Assembly (NCBI RefSeq): GCF_049366555.1 | Contig: NZ_JBMMGT010000016.1 | Span: forward strand, 1 to 53,140 | From: Avibacterium volantium_A | GTDB lineage: Bacteria > Pseudomonadota > Gammaproteobacteria > Enterobacterales > Pasteurellaceae | Direction: 5' to 3' | Length of the DNA: 53,140 nucleotides | Made by a program: the position numbers and the translations under genes | Notes under the pieces: generated by a model | The model's input: the letters and a program-made list of their open reading frames with translations, nothing else | What the model was told of the DNA's origin: nothing | The model's database searches: none | Shown here: in pieces, positions 42,770 to 52,197 of the stretch | How positions within the stretch are numbered: the first letter of the stretch is position 1 | Layout: each line of letters starts with the position of its first letter

Positions 42770-43234
42770 ATGTACTTTGGGCATATTAATCATTTCAATG
42801 CAAAGGCTTTTCCAGAGTCCATTCAGATTGCATTGGCGTATTTGAAAAATACTGATTTTGATCAACTGCCAGCAGGGCAATATCTAATTAAAGAGCGGTT
42901 GATTTTTGCACAGGTTTTGGATTTGGAAACTAAACCCAAAGCAGAAATCTTGCCCGAAGTACATCGCCATTATCTTGATGTGCAATATTTACACTGCGGA
43001 CAAGAGCGGATTGGTGTGGCTCCAGATCTGGGCAGTAATCCTATTGCTCAGGAATATAATCCAGAACGCGATATTCTTTTTTATCAATCAGCAGAAAATG
43101 AGAGTGAATTGGTGATGAGAAAAGGTAATTTTGCGATTTTCTTCCCTGAAGATGTTCACCGCCCTGCTTGTATTGATGAACAATCGTGCCATATTCGCAA
43201 AGTGGTTGTGAAAATCGCGTTGAGCGAGATTTGA
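42770..43234 (+). CDS. yiaL: YhcH/YjgK/YiaL family protein
   Basis: The 154-aa protein matches the DUF386 (TabA/YiaL) family of cupin-fold proteins: MYFGHINHF at the start, HRHYLDVQYLHCGQERIGVAP in the middle with metal-binding His and Glu residues, and FAIFFPEDVHRPA near the end. Family members are found in many sugar-acid operons and may open or mutarotate sugars, but the exact reaction is not settled. AAAAGGAG precedes the ATG. Confidence 0.88.
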   Translation: MYFGHINHFNAKAFPESIQIALAYLKNTDFDQLPAGQYLIKERLIFAQVLDLETKPKAEILPEVHRHYLDVQYLHCGQERIGVAPDLGSNPIAQEYNPERDILFYQSAENESELVMRKGNFAIFFPEDVHRPACIDEQSCHIRKVVVKIALSEI

Positions 43235-43242
43235 GGTGAAAA

Positions 43243-43725
43243 ATGAAATCTCTCGTTAATGTTATAGCTAAAATACTCAGCATTACTGTTGTGGCTATCC
43301 TTGCTACTATGTCGTGCTTGGTTTTCCTCAATGTGGTATTACGCTATGGTTTCAACAGTAGCATTAATATTACAGAAGAAGTTTCCCGTTATTTATTCGT
43401 GTGGCTCACATTTCTAGGTGCAATTCTTGCGTTTAATGACAATCAACACGTCAGCGTTACTATTCTAACCAGCAAACTTTCAGCATATAAACGCCATTGT
43501 TTAAGTCTAGTTACTGACGGTGCGATGTTGTTCTGTTGCTATTTGATAGTTGTCGGTGGCTGGACACAATTTCAGCTTAATCTAAGTAATTTAGCACCAA
43601 TTTCAGGATTGCCACAAGGGATCACCTATCTCGCCAGCGTTGTAGCGGGAGTGTTTATTGGGGTGTTACTTATCACGCGTATTTGTGCGAATGCGAGTTT
43701 GTTAGTGAAAGGAGAAATTCAATGA
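43243..43725 (+). CDS. yiaM: TRAP transporter small permease YiaM
   Basis: The 160-aa DctQ-type subunit has four membrane helices and the conserved EEVSRYLFVWLTFLGA motif near residue 45. It partners the large subunit YiaN in sodium-driven uptake. GAGGTG lies before the ATG, 8 nt after yiaL. Its stop overlaps the yiaN start by four bases (ATGA). Confidence 0.92.
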   Translation: MKSLVNVIAKILSITVVAILATMSCLVFLNVVLRYGFNSSINITEEVSRYLFVWLTFLGAILAFNDNQHVSVTILTSKLSAYKRHCLSLVTDGAMLFCCYLIVVGGWTQFQLNLSNLAPISGLPQGITYLASVVAGVFIGVLLITRICANASLLVKGEIQ

Positions 43726-45002
43726 CCGTTATTATCTTCCTTTCTGTGTTACTTGGTGCCATCATTTTAGGCATTCCTGTTGCCTTCTCTTTATTAATTT
43801 GTGGCATTGCCTTGATGATTCATTTAGATTTATTTGATGCACAAATCTTGGCACAACAAATTGTGAGTGGTGCAGATAGCTTTTCATTAATGGCGATCCC
43901 ATTCTTTATTCTTGCCGGTGAAATTATGAATGAAGGGGGATTATCAAAACGAATTATTGATTTGCCAATGAAATTGGTTGGGCATAAACGCGGTGGTCTA
44001 GGTTTTGTAGCGATTTTAGCGGCGATGATTATGGCGAGCTTATCAGGTTCTGCCGTGGCTGATACCGCAGCCGTTGCTGCAATGCTCTTGCCAATGATGA
44101 AGACAACCGGTTATCCCTTAGGGCGTTCAGCTGGTTTAATTGGTACCGCTGGTATCATTGCGCCAATTATCCCGCCATCAATTCCGTTCATTGTGTTTGG
44201 CGTAGCGAGCGGTGTTTCCATCACCAAGCTCTTTTTAGCAGGTATTTTCCCAGGCGTGTTAATGGGGAGTTGTTTAGCGGCACTTTGGTGGTGGCAGGCT
44301 AAACGCTTAAACCTAATGACATTCTCTAAAGCAACCAAACAAGAACTCTGTATTTCCTTTAAAAATAGTATATGGGCATTGCTATTACCCGTTATTATCA
44401 TTGGTGGTTTCCGTCTTGGTATTTTTACCCCAACGGAAGCGGGAGCTGTTGCGGCATTTTATGCTTTATTTGTGGCAATCTTTATTTATCGAGAACTGAA
44501 AATTAGTGCATTGTACAAAGTGCTACTTTCAGCAGGTAAAACCACAGCAGTAGTAATGCTGTTAGTTGCAGCGGCAAATGTTACAGGTTGGCTAATCACC
44601 ATCGCAGAATTACCACAAATGATTACAGAATTATTAGAGCCGTTAATTGAATCCCCAACGTTACTACTTATTGTCATTATGCTTGTAGTTTTTGTTGTCG
44701 GAATGGTAATGGATCTTACGCCAACCGTCCTTATCTTAACCCCTGTGCTAATGCCTCTCGTTGAAGAAGCAGGCATTGATCCTGTGTATTTTGGCGTATT
44801 GTTTATCTTAAATACCTCTATTGGTTTAATTACACCACCTGTGGGCAATGTATTGAATGTAATTACTGGCGTGTCAAAACTTCCTTTTGACGAGGCGGCC
44901 AAAGGTATCTTGCCTTATATGCTAATGATGATTGTCTTATTATTTGCCTTTATTTTTGTTCCATCACTTATTTTGACACCACTTTCGTGGATGCAACCTT
45001 AA
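43722..45002 (+). CDS. yiaN: TRAP transporter large permease YiaN
   Basis: The 426-aa DctM-type subunit has about twelve spans. Family motifs visible include AIPFFILAGEIMNEGGL near residue 55, SGSAVADTAAVAAMLLPMM near residue 109 and IIPPSIPFIVFGVAS near residue 146. The start at 43722 is set by the ATGA overlap with yiaM; an earlier in-frame ATG at 43683 is inside yiaM. It carries the substrate across the inner membrane. Confidence 0.94.
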   Translation: MTVIIFLSVLLGAIILGIPVAFSLLICGIALMIHLDLFDAQILAQQIVSGADSFSLMAIPFFILAGEIMNEGGLSKRIIDLPMKLVGHKRGGLGFVAILAAMIMASLSGSAVADTAAVAAMLLPMMKTTGYPLGRSAGLIGTAGIIAPIIPPSIPFIVFGVASGVSITKLFLAGIFPGVLMGSCLAALWWWQAKRLNLMTFSKATKQELCISFKNSIWALLLPVIIIGGFRLGIFTPTEAGAVAAFYALFVAIFIYRELKISALYKVLLSAGKTTAVVMLLVAAANVTGWLITIAELPQMITELLEPLIESPTLLLIVIMLVVFVVGMVMDLTPTVLILTPVLMPLVEEAGIDPVYFGVLFILNTSIGLITPPVGNVLNVITGVSKLPFDEAAKGILPYMLMMIVLLFAFIFVPSLILTPLSWMQP

Positions 45003-45023
45003 TCAAAATCCAAGGAGATTATT

Positions 45024-46013
45024 ATGAAACTATTTAATTTAAAAACCTTAGCCACATTAGTGACTAGCGCAGTGATGTTGACTTCAACTGCAGTTAATGC
45101 TGCAACCACATTACGTTTTGGTTATGAAGCACCGCGTAGTGATACTCAACATATTGCTGCGAAAAAATTTAATGAGCTATTAAAAGAGAAAACAAAAGGT
45201 GAATTGAAATTAAGCCTATTTCCTGACAGCACCTTAGGTAATGCGCAAACAATGATTAGCGCAGTGCGTGGCGGTACCATTGATATTGAAATGTCTGGTT
45301 CACCAAACTTTACTGGGCTAGAGCCAAAATTAAACGTGATTGATATTCCATTCATCTTTAAAGATCGCGAACACGTTTATAAAGTGCTTGATGGTGAAAT
45401 TGGACAGGGTTTATTAAAAGACCTTGAAGCACAGGGGCTAAAAGGTTTAGCGTTCTGGGACGTGGGTTTCCGTGCTTTCTCAAACTCAAAACATCCTGTC
45501 ACGAAACCTGAAGATATTAAAGGGCTAAAAGTGCGTACTAACCAAAATCCGATGTATATTCAGGCCTTTACACTGCTAGGAGCAAACCCAGTACCAATGC
45601 CGCTTTCAGAGCTTTATACCGCTCTTGAAACTCGCGCGGTAGATGCACAAGAACATCCAATTGGCATTTTCTGGTCTGCTAAACTTTATGAAGTGCAAAA
45701 ATATTTGAGCCAAACCAATCACGGTTACACTCCATTAATCGTTGTAATGAATAAAGCAAAATTTGATGGGCTTAGCGCTGAGTTGCAACAAGCTATCTTA
45801 GATGCCGCAAAAGAAGCGGGGCAATATCAACGCGACCTTAATGTCAAAAATGAGCAAGAAATCGTAGCTAATTTACGGAAAGCAGGTGTTGAAGTGATTG
45901 AGAAGGTTGATACCGCACCGTTCAAAGCCATTATCGAAGCGGATGTGCGTAAATCATTTATCGACAAACACGGTGATCAACTCGTGAAAGAAATTGATGC
46001 GTTAGCACAATAA
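45024..46013 (+). CDS. yiaO: TRAP transporter periplasmic binding protein YiaO
   Basis: The 329-aa DctP-type precursor has a signal peptide cleaved after VNA near residue 26. The conserved KGLKVRTNQNPMYIQAF segment contains the arginine that binds the carboxylate of the ligand in the family, and PLSELYTALETRAVDAQEHP follows. The likely ligand is a sugar acid such as 2,3-diketo-L-gulonate, as reported for E. coli YiaMNO. AAGGAG precedes the ATG. Confidence 0.93.
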   Translation: MKLFNLKTLATLVTSAVMLTSTAVNAATTLRFGYEAPRSDTQHIAAKKFNELLKEKTKGELKLSLFPDSTLGNAQTMISAVRGGTIDIEMSGSPNFTGLEPKLNVIDIPFIFKDREHVYKVLDGEIGQGLLKDLEAQGLKGLAFWDVGFRAFSNSKHPVTKPEDIKGLKVRTNQNPMYIQAFTLLGANPVPMPLSELYTALETRAVDAQEHPIGIFWSAKLYEVQKYLSQTNHGYTPLIVVMNKAKFDGLSAELQQAILDAAKEAGQYQRDLNVKNEQEIVANLRKAGVEVIEKVDTAPFKAIIEADVRKSFIDKHGDQLVKEIDALAQ

Positions 46014-46016
46014 TCA

Positions 46017-46056
46017 AAGTGCGGTCGAAATTTTCGAGATTTTTCGACCGCTTTTT
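46017..46056 (+). terminator. Terminator-like hairpin between yiaO and lyxK
   Basis: GCGGTCGAAA (46021-46030) pairs perfectly with TTTCGACCGC (46042-46051) and is followed by TTTTT. The left arm contains an uptake signal (46017-46025), but the right arm ends in TTT where a complete uptake signal would have ACTT. It should cut transcription of the enzyme genes relative to the transporter. Confidence 0.75.
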
Positions 46057-46074
46057 ATCTTTGGGAGAGCATAA

Positions 46075-47526
46075 ATGACTTACTATTTAGGCATCGATTG
46101 TGGTGGCACTTTTATTAAAGCCGCATTATTTGATGAATTCGGCACGATGTTGGCTTGTGTGCGAGAAAACGTACCACTCATCAGTGAACAAGCAGGGTAT
46201 GCTGAGCGTGATATGCCGCAGTTATGGCAAATTTGTGCCAAGGTAATCAAGAAAACCATTGAACAAAGTGGAGTATCTGCCACAGAAATTAAAGGTGTAG
46301 GAATTTCTGCACAAGGGAAAGGGGCATTCTTGTTAGATCAGCAAAATCAACCTCTTGGGCGTGGAATTCTTTCCTCAGATCAACGTTCACTAGACATCGT
46401 CAAACAATGGCAACAAGCAGGTATCCCAGAACAGCTTTATCCAATAACACGCCAAACTTTATGGACTGGACACCCCGTTTCGATTTTACGTTGGCTTAAG
46501 GAAAATGAGCCTGAACGTTATGCCAATATCGGTGCCGTGTTGATGTCACACGATTATTTGCGTTTCTGTCTAACTGGGGAGCTATTTTGCGAAGAAACCA
46601 ATATTTCAGAATCCAATTTATACAATATCAACACCCAGCAATACGATCCTGAATTAGCCAAATTACTTGGCTTGCCGGGGATTACGGAAAAATTTCCGCC
46701 GATCGTCAAAGCAAATCAAATTGCTGGTTATGTCAATGAACAAGCAGCACAACTAACCGGATTAGCACAAGGCACCCCCGTAGTGGGCGGGCTGTTTGAT
46801 GTGGTTTCTACGGCACTTTGTGCGGGTTTAGATGATGAAACGAAATTAAATGTGGTGCTAGGAACTTGGTCTGTAGTGAGTGGGGTAACGGATCATATTG
46901 ATGATCGCCAAAGCCTTCCATTTGTCTATGGACGCTATGCGCAAGAAGGAAAATTTATTATCCACGAAGCTAGCCCAACATCGGCGGGTAATCTTGAATG
47001 GTTTGTAAAAGAGTGGGGAAATCTCAGCTATCAGGCGATCAATGATGGTATTGATGAATTACCTATAACCGAAAGTGCGGTGCTTTTTGTGCCATTTTTA
47101 TATGGTTCAAATGCAGGGCTAGGAATGAAATCAGGATTCTATGGGATCCAATCCCATCATAACAAAATGCATCTGTTTCAAGCTATCTATGAAGGGGTGT
47201 TATTCAGTATGAAGTACCACCTTGATCGAATGTTGCAACGTTTTCCAAATACGCAAGTGTTACGCATTACCGGTGGGCCAGCCAAATCGCAAGTATGGAT
47301 GCAAATGCTCGCTGATCTCACGGGAATGAAAATTGAAGTTCCAGCCATTGAAGAAACAGGGTGCCTTGGTGCGGCAATGATGGCAATGGAGGGGACTCAA
47401 GGGCGTGCAATGCCATTCACTGCGAAACAACAATGCTTTATACCAAATACGCAAAACTTTGCTATTTATCAGAAAAAATATCAGCGTTATCAACAGTTTG
47501 TTTCCGCATTACAATCTTTGTTATAA
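46075..47526 (+). CDS. lyxK: FGGY-family sugar kinase, L-xylulose/3-keto-L-gulonate kinase LyxK
   Basis: The 483-aa kinase has the N-terminal phosphate motif YLGIDCGGTFIKAALFD and the FGGY signatures near residue 350 (FYGIQSHHNKMHLFQAIYEGV) with ITGGPAKSQVWMQMLADLTG in the ATP site. From context it phosphorylates 3-keto-L-gulonate (or L-xylulose) at position 6 (or 5). Substrate preference between the two is not visible. GGGAGAG precedes the ATG. Confidence 0.9.
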   Translation: MTYYLGIDCGGTFIKAALFDEFGTMLACVRENVPLISEQAGYAERDMPQLWQICAKVIKKTIEQSGVSATEIKGVGISAQGKGAFLLDQQNQPLGRGILSSDQRSLDIVKQWQQAGIPEQLYPITRQTLWTGHPVSILRWLKENEPERYANIGAVLMSHDYLRFCLTGELFCEETNISESNLYNINTQQYDPELAKLLGLPGITEKFPPIVKANQIAGYVNEQAAQLTGLAQGTPVVGGLFDVVSTALCAGLDDETKLNVVLGTWSVVSGVTDHIDDRQSLPFVYGRYAQEGKFIIHEASPTSAGNLEWFVKEWGNLSYQAINDGIDELPITESAVLFVPFLYGSNAGLGMKSGFYGIQSHHNKMHLFQAIYEGVLFSMKYHLDRMLQRFPNTQVLRITGGPAKSQVWMQMLADLTGMKIEVPAIEETGCLGAAMMAMEGTQGRAMPFTAKQQCFIPNTQNFAIYQKKYQRYQQFVSALQSLL

Positions 47527-47571
47527 ATCAAAGTGCGGTCAAAATTTCACTAATTTTATTAGGAAAACAAA

Positions 47572-48432
47572 ATGAGAAAACACAAATTAGGCATTTATGA
47601 AAAAGCCTTACCTAAACATATCAGCTGGCAAGATAGACTTTCCATCGCCAAAGCCTGTGGCTTTGATTTTGTGGAAATCTCCATTGATGAAAGCGATGAA
47701 CGCCTCAGCCGCTTAGATTGGACAAAAGCACAGCGCCTTGAACTGGTGCAAACTATCATCAATACCGGCGTGACGATTCCCTCTATGTGCCTTTCAGGGC
47801 ATCGCCGCTTTCCTTTTGGCAGCCACGATGAAGCTACACGCCAAAAAGCCTATGAAATCATGGAAAAAGCGATTCAACTGGCGGTAGATATTGGTATTCG
47901 CACCATACAACTGGCAGGCTATGATGTGTATTACGAAGAGCAAGATGAAGGTACGCTTGAGCGCTTTCAGCAAGGAATGGAATGGGCGGTTGAGTTAGCA
48001 GCAAGTAATCAAGTAACCCTCTCTATGGAAATTATGGATACGCAATTTATGAGCTCCATTACGCGTTGGAAAAAATGGGATGACATTATTCGCTCCCCTT
48101 GGTTTACCGTGTATCCAGACCTCGGCAACCTGTCTGCCTGGAATGACAATGTGGTAGAGGAATTGAAATTAGGCATCGACAAGATTTCTGCGATTCATTT
48201 GAAAGATACTTATAAAGTCACAGAAACCTGTGCAGGGCAATTCCGTGATATGCCATTTGGTGAGGGCTGTGTGGATTTTGTGACCTGCTTTAAAACCCTT
48301 GCTGAACTTAATTATCGAGGTGCTTTCTTGATTGAAATGTGGACAGAAAAAGCCCAAGAGCCGATTGAAGAAATCATCAAAGCACGCCGTTTTATTGAAC
48401 AAAAAATGCAAGAAGGAGGCTTCCCATGCTAG
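47572..48432 (+). CDS. ulaE: L-ribulose-5-phosphate 3-epimerase UlaE (SgbU)
   Basis: The 286-aa xylose-isomerase-like TIM barrel shows KLGIYEKALP at the start, GFDFVEISIDESDERL, the metal-binding Glu in LSMEIMDT, Asp in VYPDLGNLSAW, His in AIHLKDTY and Glu in FLIEMW. It converts L-xylulose 5-phosphate to L-ribulose 5-phosphate. TTAGGA lies upstream. It overlaps ulaF by seven bases. Confidence 0.93.
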   Translation: MRKHKLGIYEKALPKHISWQDRLSIAKACGFDFVEISIDESDERLSRLDWTKAQRLELVQTIINTGVTIPSMCLSGHRRFPFGSHDEATRQKAYEIMEKAIQLAVDIGIRTIQLAGYDVYYEEQDEGTLERFQQGMEWAVELAASNQVTLSMEIMDTQFMSSITRWKKWDDIIRSPWFTVYPDLGNLSAWNDNVVEELKLGIDKISAIHLKDTYKVTETCAGQFRDMPFGEGCVDFVTCFKTLAELNYRGAFLIEMWTEKAQEPIEEIIKARRFIEQKMQEGGFPC

Positions 48433-49121
48433 CGGAATTACGCGAAAAAGTCTTACAGGCCAACTTGGCTTTACCAAAACACCATCTAGTCACTTTCACT
48501 TGGGGAAATGTCAGTGAAATTGACCGCACTTCAGGATTAGTGGCGATTAAACCTTCGGGTGTAGATTATGAAACCATGACCGCCGATGATATTGTGATTG
48601 TGGATGTGAATACAGGCGAACGCGTGTGGGGAACGAAAAAACCGTCCTCTGATACCGCAACGCATTTGGAATTATATCGCCAATTTCCTGAAATTGGTGG
48701 CATTGTGCATACCCATTCGCGCCACGCCACCATTTGGGCACAAGCAGGGTTAGATTTAATTGCCGCGGGCACCACACACGCCGATTATTTCTATGGCAGT
48801 ATTCCTTGTACAAGAAAAATGACGCCAGAAGAAATTGCAGGCGAGTATGAACTGGAAACCGGCAAGGTGATTGTCGAAACCTTCCGTAATCGCAAAATTG
48901 AGGCGAAAGATGTCCCTGCTGTATTAGTCCATTCCCATGGCCCTTTTGCTTGGGGAACTGACTCAGATAATGCCGTACATAATGCGGTGGTGTTAGAAGA
49001 AATTGGTTATATGAATTTATTCAGCCGCCAACTTAACCCGAATTTAACGCCAATGCAGCAAGAATTATTGGATAAACATTATCTCCGTAAACACGGTAAG
49101 AATGCGTATTATGGGCAATAA
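48426..49121 (+). CDS. ulaF: L-ribulose-5-phosphate 4-epimerase UlaF (SgbE)
   Basis: The 231-aa class II aldolase-like protein has the expected catalytic/zinc residues Asp76 (PSSDTATH), His95 and His97 (VHTHSRH) and His171 (VHSHGPFAWG). Length matches the AraD/UlaF/SgbE family. It makes D-xylulose 5-phosphate from L-ribulose 5-phosphate. Nine of ten Arg codons I read are CGN, unlike the next gene. Confidence 0.94.
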   Translation: MLAELREKVLQANLALPKHHLVTFTWGNVSEIDRTSGLVAIKPSGVDYETMTADDIVIVDVNTGERVWGTKKPSSDTATHLELYRQFPEIGGIVHTHSRHATIWAQAGLDLIAAGTTHADYFYGSIPCTRKMTPEEIAGEYELETGKVIVETFRNRKIEAKDVPAVLVHSHGPFAWGTDSDNAVHNAVVLEEIGYMNLFSRQLNPNLTPMQQELLDKHYLRKHGKNAYYGQ

Positions 49122-49134
49122 GAAGGGGACAATG

Positions 49135-49812
49135 ATGGCAAAACCTTTATTACAAATCGCACTTGATGCGTTAAATCTAGAAAAAGCACTTATAGATGCT
49201 AAGCAAGCAGCCCCTTTTGTAGATGTGATTGAAGTTGGGACGATTTTAGCTTGTGCGGAAGGGATGAGAGCAGTCAAAGTTTTGAGGGCTCTTTACCCTG
49301 ATCATATTATTGTTTGCGATCTGAAAACCACTGATGGTGGTGCAATTCTTGCTAAAATGGCTTTTGAAGCAGGTGCTGACTGGCTCACAGTCTCTGCTGC
49401 CGCACATCCAGCAACTAAGGCAAGCTGTAAGCAAATTGCGGATGAATTTAATGCAGCTCATCCAGCACTTAAAGTGAAAAAAGAAATTCAAATAGAGCTT
49501 TATGGTAATTGGACATTAGAAGATGCAAAGCAATGGCTAGCTCTCGGAGTCACCCAGGCGATTTATCATCGTTCAAGAGATGCAGAATTAGCCGGAAAAA
49601 GCTGGACAGCAGAGGATCTTCAATTAATGAAACAGCTTTCTTCTCTTGGTTTTGCTGTCTCTATTACTGGTGGAATCGTGCCGCAAGACATTCATCTTTT
49701 TAGAGAGATTAACAACGTGAAAGCCTTTATTGCTGGTAGAGCATTAGTCGGAGAAAAAGGCCAAGCAACTGCAGAGGCAATATTGGCAGAAATTGATCAT
49801 TACTGGTCTTAA
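49135..49812 (+). CDS. ulaD: 3-keto-L-gulonate-6-phosphate decarboxylase UlaD (SgbH)
   Basis: The 225-aa protein is an orotidine-decarboxylase-superfamily barrel with VIEVGTIL, the catalytic D-x-K-x-x-D motif in VCDLKTTDGG near residue 60, and YHRSRDAELAG near residue 135. It decarboxylates 3-keto-L-gulonate 6-phosphate to L-xylulose 5-phosphate. Two ATGs at 49132 and 49135 follow AAGGGG; the second has better spacing. Five of its six Arg codons are AGA/AGG, against mostly CGN in neighbours, hinting at a different origin. Confidence 0.92.
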   Translation: MAKPLLQIALDALNLEKALIDAKQAAPFVDVIEVGTILACAEGMRAVKVLRALYPDHIIVCDLKTTDGGAILAKMAFEAGADWLTVSAAAHPATKASCKQIADEFNAAHPALKVKKEIQIELYGNWTLEDAKQWLALGVTQAIYHRSRDAELAGKSWTAEDLQLMKQLSSLGFAVSITGGIVPQDIHLFREINNVKAFIAGRALVGEKGQATAEAILAEIDHYWS

Positions 49813-49833
49813 TGATTGATTTTTATTCTTCAC

Positions 49834-49866
49834 AAGAAACCAAACATCAATGTTTGGTTTCTTTTT
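49834..49866 (+). terminator. Terminator of the sugar-acid operon
   Basis: AAGAAACCAAACAT (49834-49847) and ATGTTTGGTTTCTT (49850-49863) pair perfectly, with only CA between them so the tip pairs open as the loop, then TTT. It separates ulaD from tkt. Confidence 0.88.
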
Positions 49867-49984
49867 GAATCACGATAAAACCTAGAAAAACTAATCAAAT
49901 TAATTGCTATTTTTTCACAATAAATGGAGTAGAATAGCCCCAATCCCTTTTACATTTGATAACTTTATAATTAGGAGAACAAAA

Positions 49985-51982
49985 ATGTCGAATCGAAAAG
50001 AGTTAGCGAATGCTATTCGTTTTTTAAGTATGGATGCGGTGCAGAAAGCCAAATCAGGGCATCCGGGCGCGCCGATGGGAATGGCGGACATTGCCGAAGT
50101 ATTATGGCGTGATTTTTTAGTGCATAATCCAACCAATCCAAAATGGTCAAACCGCGATAGATTTGTGTTATCAAATGGACACGGTTCAATGTTAATTTAC
50201 AGCCTTTTACATTTAACGGGCTATGATTTAACCATTTCAGATTTACAACAATTCCGTCAATTACATTCTAAAACCCCTGGCCACCCAGAATATGGCTATG
50301 CACCTGGTGTAGAAACCACCACAGGGCCATTAGGTCAGGGTATTACCAATGCGGTAGGAATGGCGATTGCCGAGAAAACTTTAGCGGCACAATTTAACCG
50401 CCCAGGCCACGATGTTATCAACCACTACACTTACGCGTTCTTAGGCGATGGTTGTTTAATGGAAGGGATTTCTCACGAAGCTTGCTCATTAGCTGGAACC
50501 TTAGGTTTAGGCAAATTAATTGCGTTCTATGACGACAACAATATTTCTATTGATGGTGAAGTGGACGGCTGGTTCACCGATAACACCAAAGAACGTTTTG
50601 AAGCCTATAACTGGCAAGTGATTGGTCAAATTGATGGACATAATCCAGAAGCCATTGCGGAAGCCATTAAACAAGCGCAAGCAGAAAAAGCGCGTCCAAC
50701 CTTGATTATCTGTAAAACTACCATTGGTTTTGGTTCACCAAACAAAGCCGGCTCGCACGACAGCCACGGTGCGCCATTAGGTGATGAAGAAATCGCTTTA
50801 ACGCGTAAAAATTTAGGTTGGAACTACGCACCGTTTGAAATTCCTACGGAAATTTATGCCCAATGGGACGCCAAAGAAAAAGGCAAACAAGCAGAGCAAG
50901 CGTGGAATGAAAAATGGACAGCATATAGCCAAGCCTATCCAGAATTAAGCGCAGAGCTTGAACGCCGTTTAAGTGGTGAATTGCCAGCAAATTGGGCGCA
51001 AGAAAGCCAAGCGTTTGTTGAAAAATTACAAGCTAACCCAGCAAGCATTGCAAGCCGCAAAGCATCACAAAATGCCATTGAAGCCTATGCGCCATTACTG
51101 CCAGAGTTTTTAGGTGGTTCGGCAGACTTAGCGGGATCAAATTTAACTCTCTGGTCTGGCTCTCGCCCAATTCGTGCAACGGAAAATCAAGATGGAAACT
51201 ACATTAACTACGGCGTGCGTGAATTTGGTATGTCTGCCATTATGAACGGAATTGCCTTACACGGCGGCTTCATTCCTTATGGCGCAACCTTCTTAATGTT
51301 TATGGAATATGCCCATAATGCCGTGAGAATGGCGGCGTTAATGAAACAACGCGTGCTTTTCGTGTACACCCACGATTCTATCGGCTTAGGGGAAGACGGC
51401 CCGACACACCAACCAGTGGAGCAAACAGCGTCTTTACGTTTAATTCCAAATTTAGAAACGTGGCGTCCGTGTGACCAAGTGGAATCGGCGGTTGCGTGGA
51501 AAGCTGCGATTGAGCGTAAAGATGGCCCGAGTGCGATGATTTTCAGTCGTCAAAATCTTACTCAAATGGACAGAACGCCTGCACAATTGGCTGATGTGGC
51601 GCGCGGTGGTTATATCTTAACCGATAGCGAAGGTACACCAGATTTAATCTTCATTGCGACAGGTTCTGAAGTAGAATTAGTGGTGAAAGCGGCGGACCAA
51701 CTTCGTCAAGAAGGCAAAAAAATCCGTGTGGTATCAATGCCTTCCACTAACGTGTTTGACAAACAAGATGAAGCCTACCGCGAAAGCGTATTACCAAGCA
51801 GCGTAACCAAACGTGTTGCAGTTGAAGCGGGCATTAGTGAGTTCTGGTACAAATACGTTGGCTTCGGCGGACGCATTGTGGGAATGAACACCTTTGGTGA
51901 ATCTGCCCCAGCCGGTGAATTATTCAAACTATTTGGCTTCACCGTAGAAAACGTAGTGGCTAAAGCGAAAGAAATTTTATAA
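49985..51982 (+). CDS. tktA: Transketolase
   Basis: The 665-aa enzyme has the full transketolase layout: thiamine diphosphate domain with His26, His66 and His100 and the motif GDGCLMEG at residues 154-161, a pyrimidine domain with the catalytic Glu in VREFGMSAIMNG near residue 410, and a C-terminal domain. It exchanges two-carbon units between pentose and other sugar phosphates, including the D-xylulose 5-phosphate made by the preceding operon. The ATG at 49985 follows TAGGAG. tktA rather than tktB is by convention. Confidence 0.97.
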   Translation: MSNRKELANAIRFLSMDAVQKAKSGHPGAPMGMADIAEVLWRDFLVHNPTNPKWSNRDRFVLSNGHGSMLIYSLLHLTGYDLTISDLQQFRQLHSKTPGHPEYGYAPGVETTTGPLGQGITNAVGMAIAEKTLAAQFNRPGHDVINHYTYAFLGDGCLMEGISHEACSLAGTLGLGKLIAFYDDNNISIDGEVDGWFTDNTKERFEAYNWQVIGQIDGHNPEAIAEAIKQAQAEKARPTLIICKTTIGFGSPNKAGSHDSHGAPLGDEEIALTRKNLGWNYAPFEIPTEIYAQWDAKEKGKQAEQAWNEKWTAYSQAYPELSAELERRLSGELPANWAQESQAFVEKLQANPASIASRKASQNAIEAYAPLLPEFLGGSADLAGSNLTLWSGSRPIRATENQDGNYINYGVREFGMSAIMNGIALHGGFIPYGATFLMFMEYAHNAVRMAALMKQRVLFVYTHDSIGLGEDGPTHQPVEQTASLRLIPNLETWRPCDQVESAVAWKAAIERKDGPSAMIFSRQNLTQMDRTPAQLADVARGGYILTDSEGTPDLIFIATGSEVELVVKAADQLRQEGKKIRVVSMPSTNVFDKQDEAYRESVLPSSVTKRVAVEAGISEFWYKYVGFGGRIVGMNTFGESAPAGELFKLFGFTVENVVAKAKEIL

Positions 51983-52007
51983 TTTTCCACCGCACTTTAT
52001 GTTGATA

Positions 52008-52038
52008 AAAACCTTGGGTTTTCGCCCAAGGTTTTTTT
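52008..52038 (+). terminator. Terminator of tktA
   Basis: AAAACCTTGGG (52008-52018) pairs with CCCAAGGTTTT (52025-52035) around TTTTCG and is followed by more T. An uptake signal (51989-51997) lies just before it. Confidence 0.9.
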
Positions 52039-52197
52039 GTTTTTGGTAGGATAATAGCATAGAAACAATTTTAATAATATTTTGAAAACTCACTTCGAGC
52101 TTTATTTAAAAGAATTCGAATAGTATTAAGTTTTCTATTTTAAACAATTAGTTAAAGCAACCTTGATCTAGCTATCGAATACAACCTATCAATTTTT

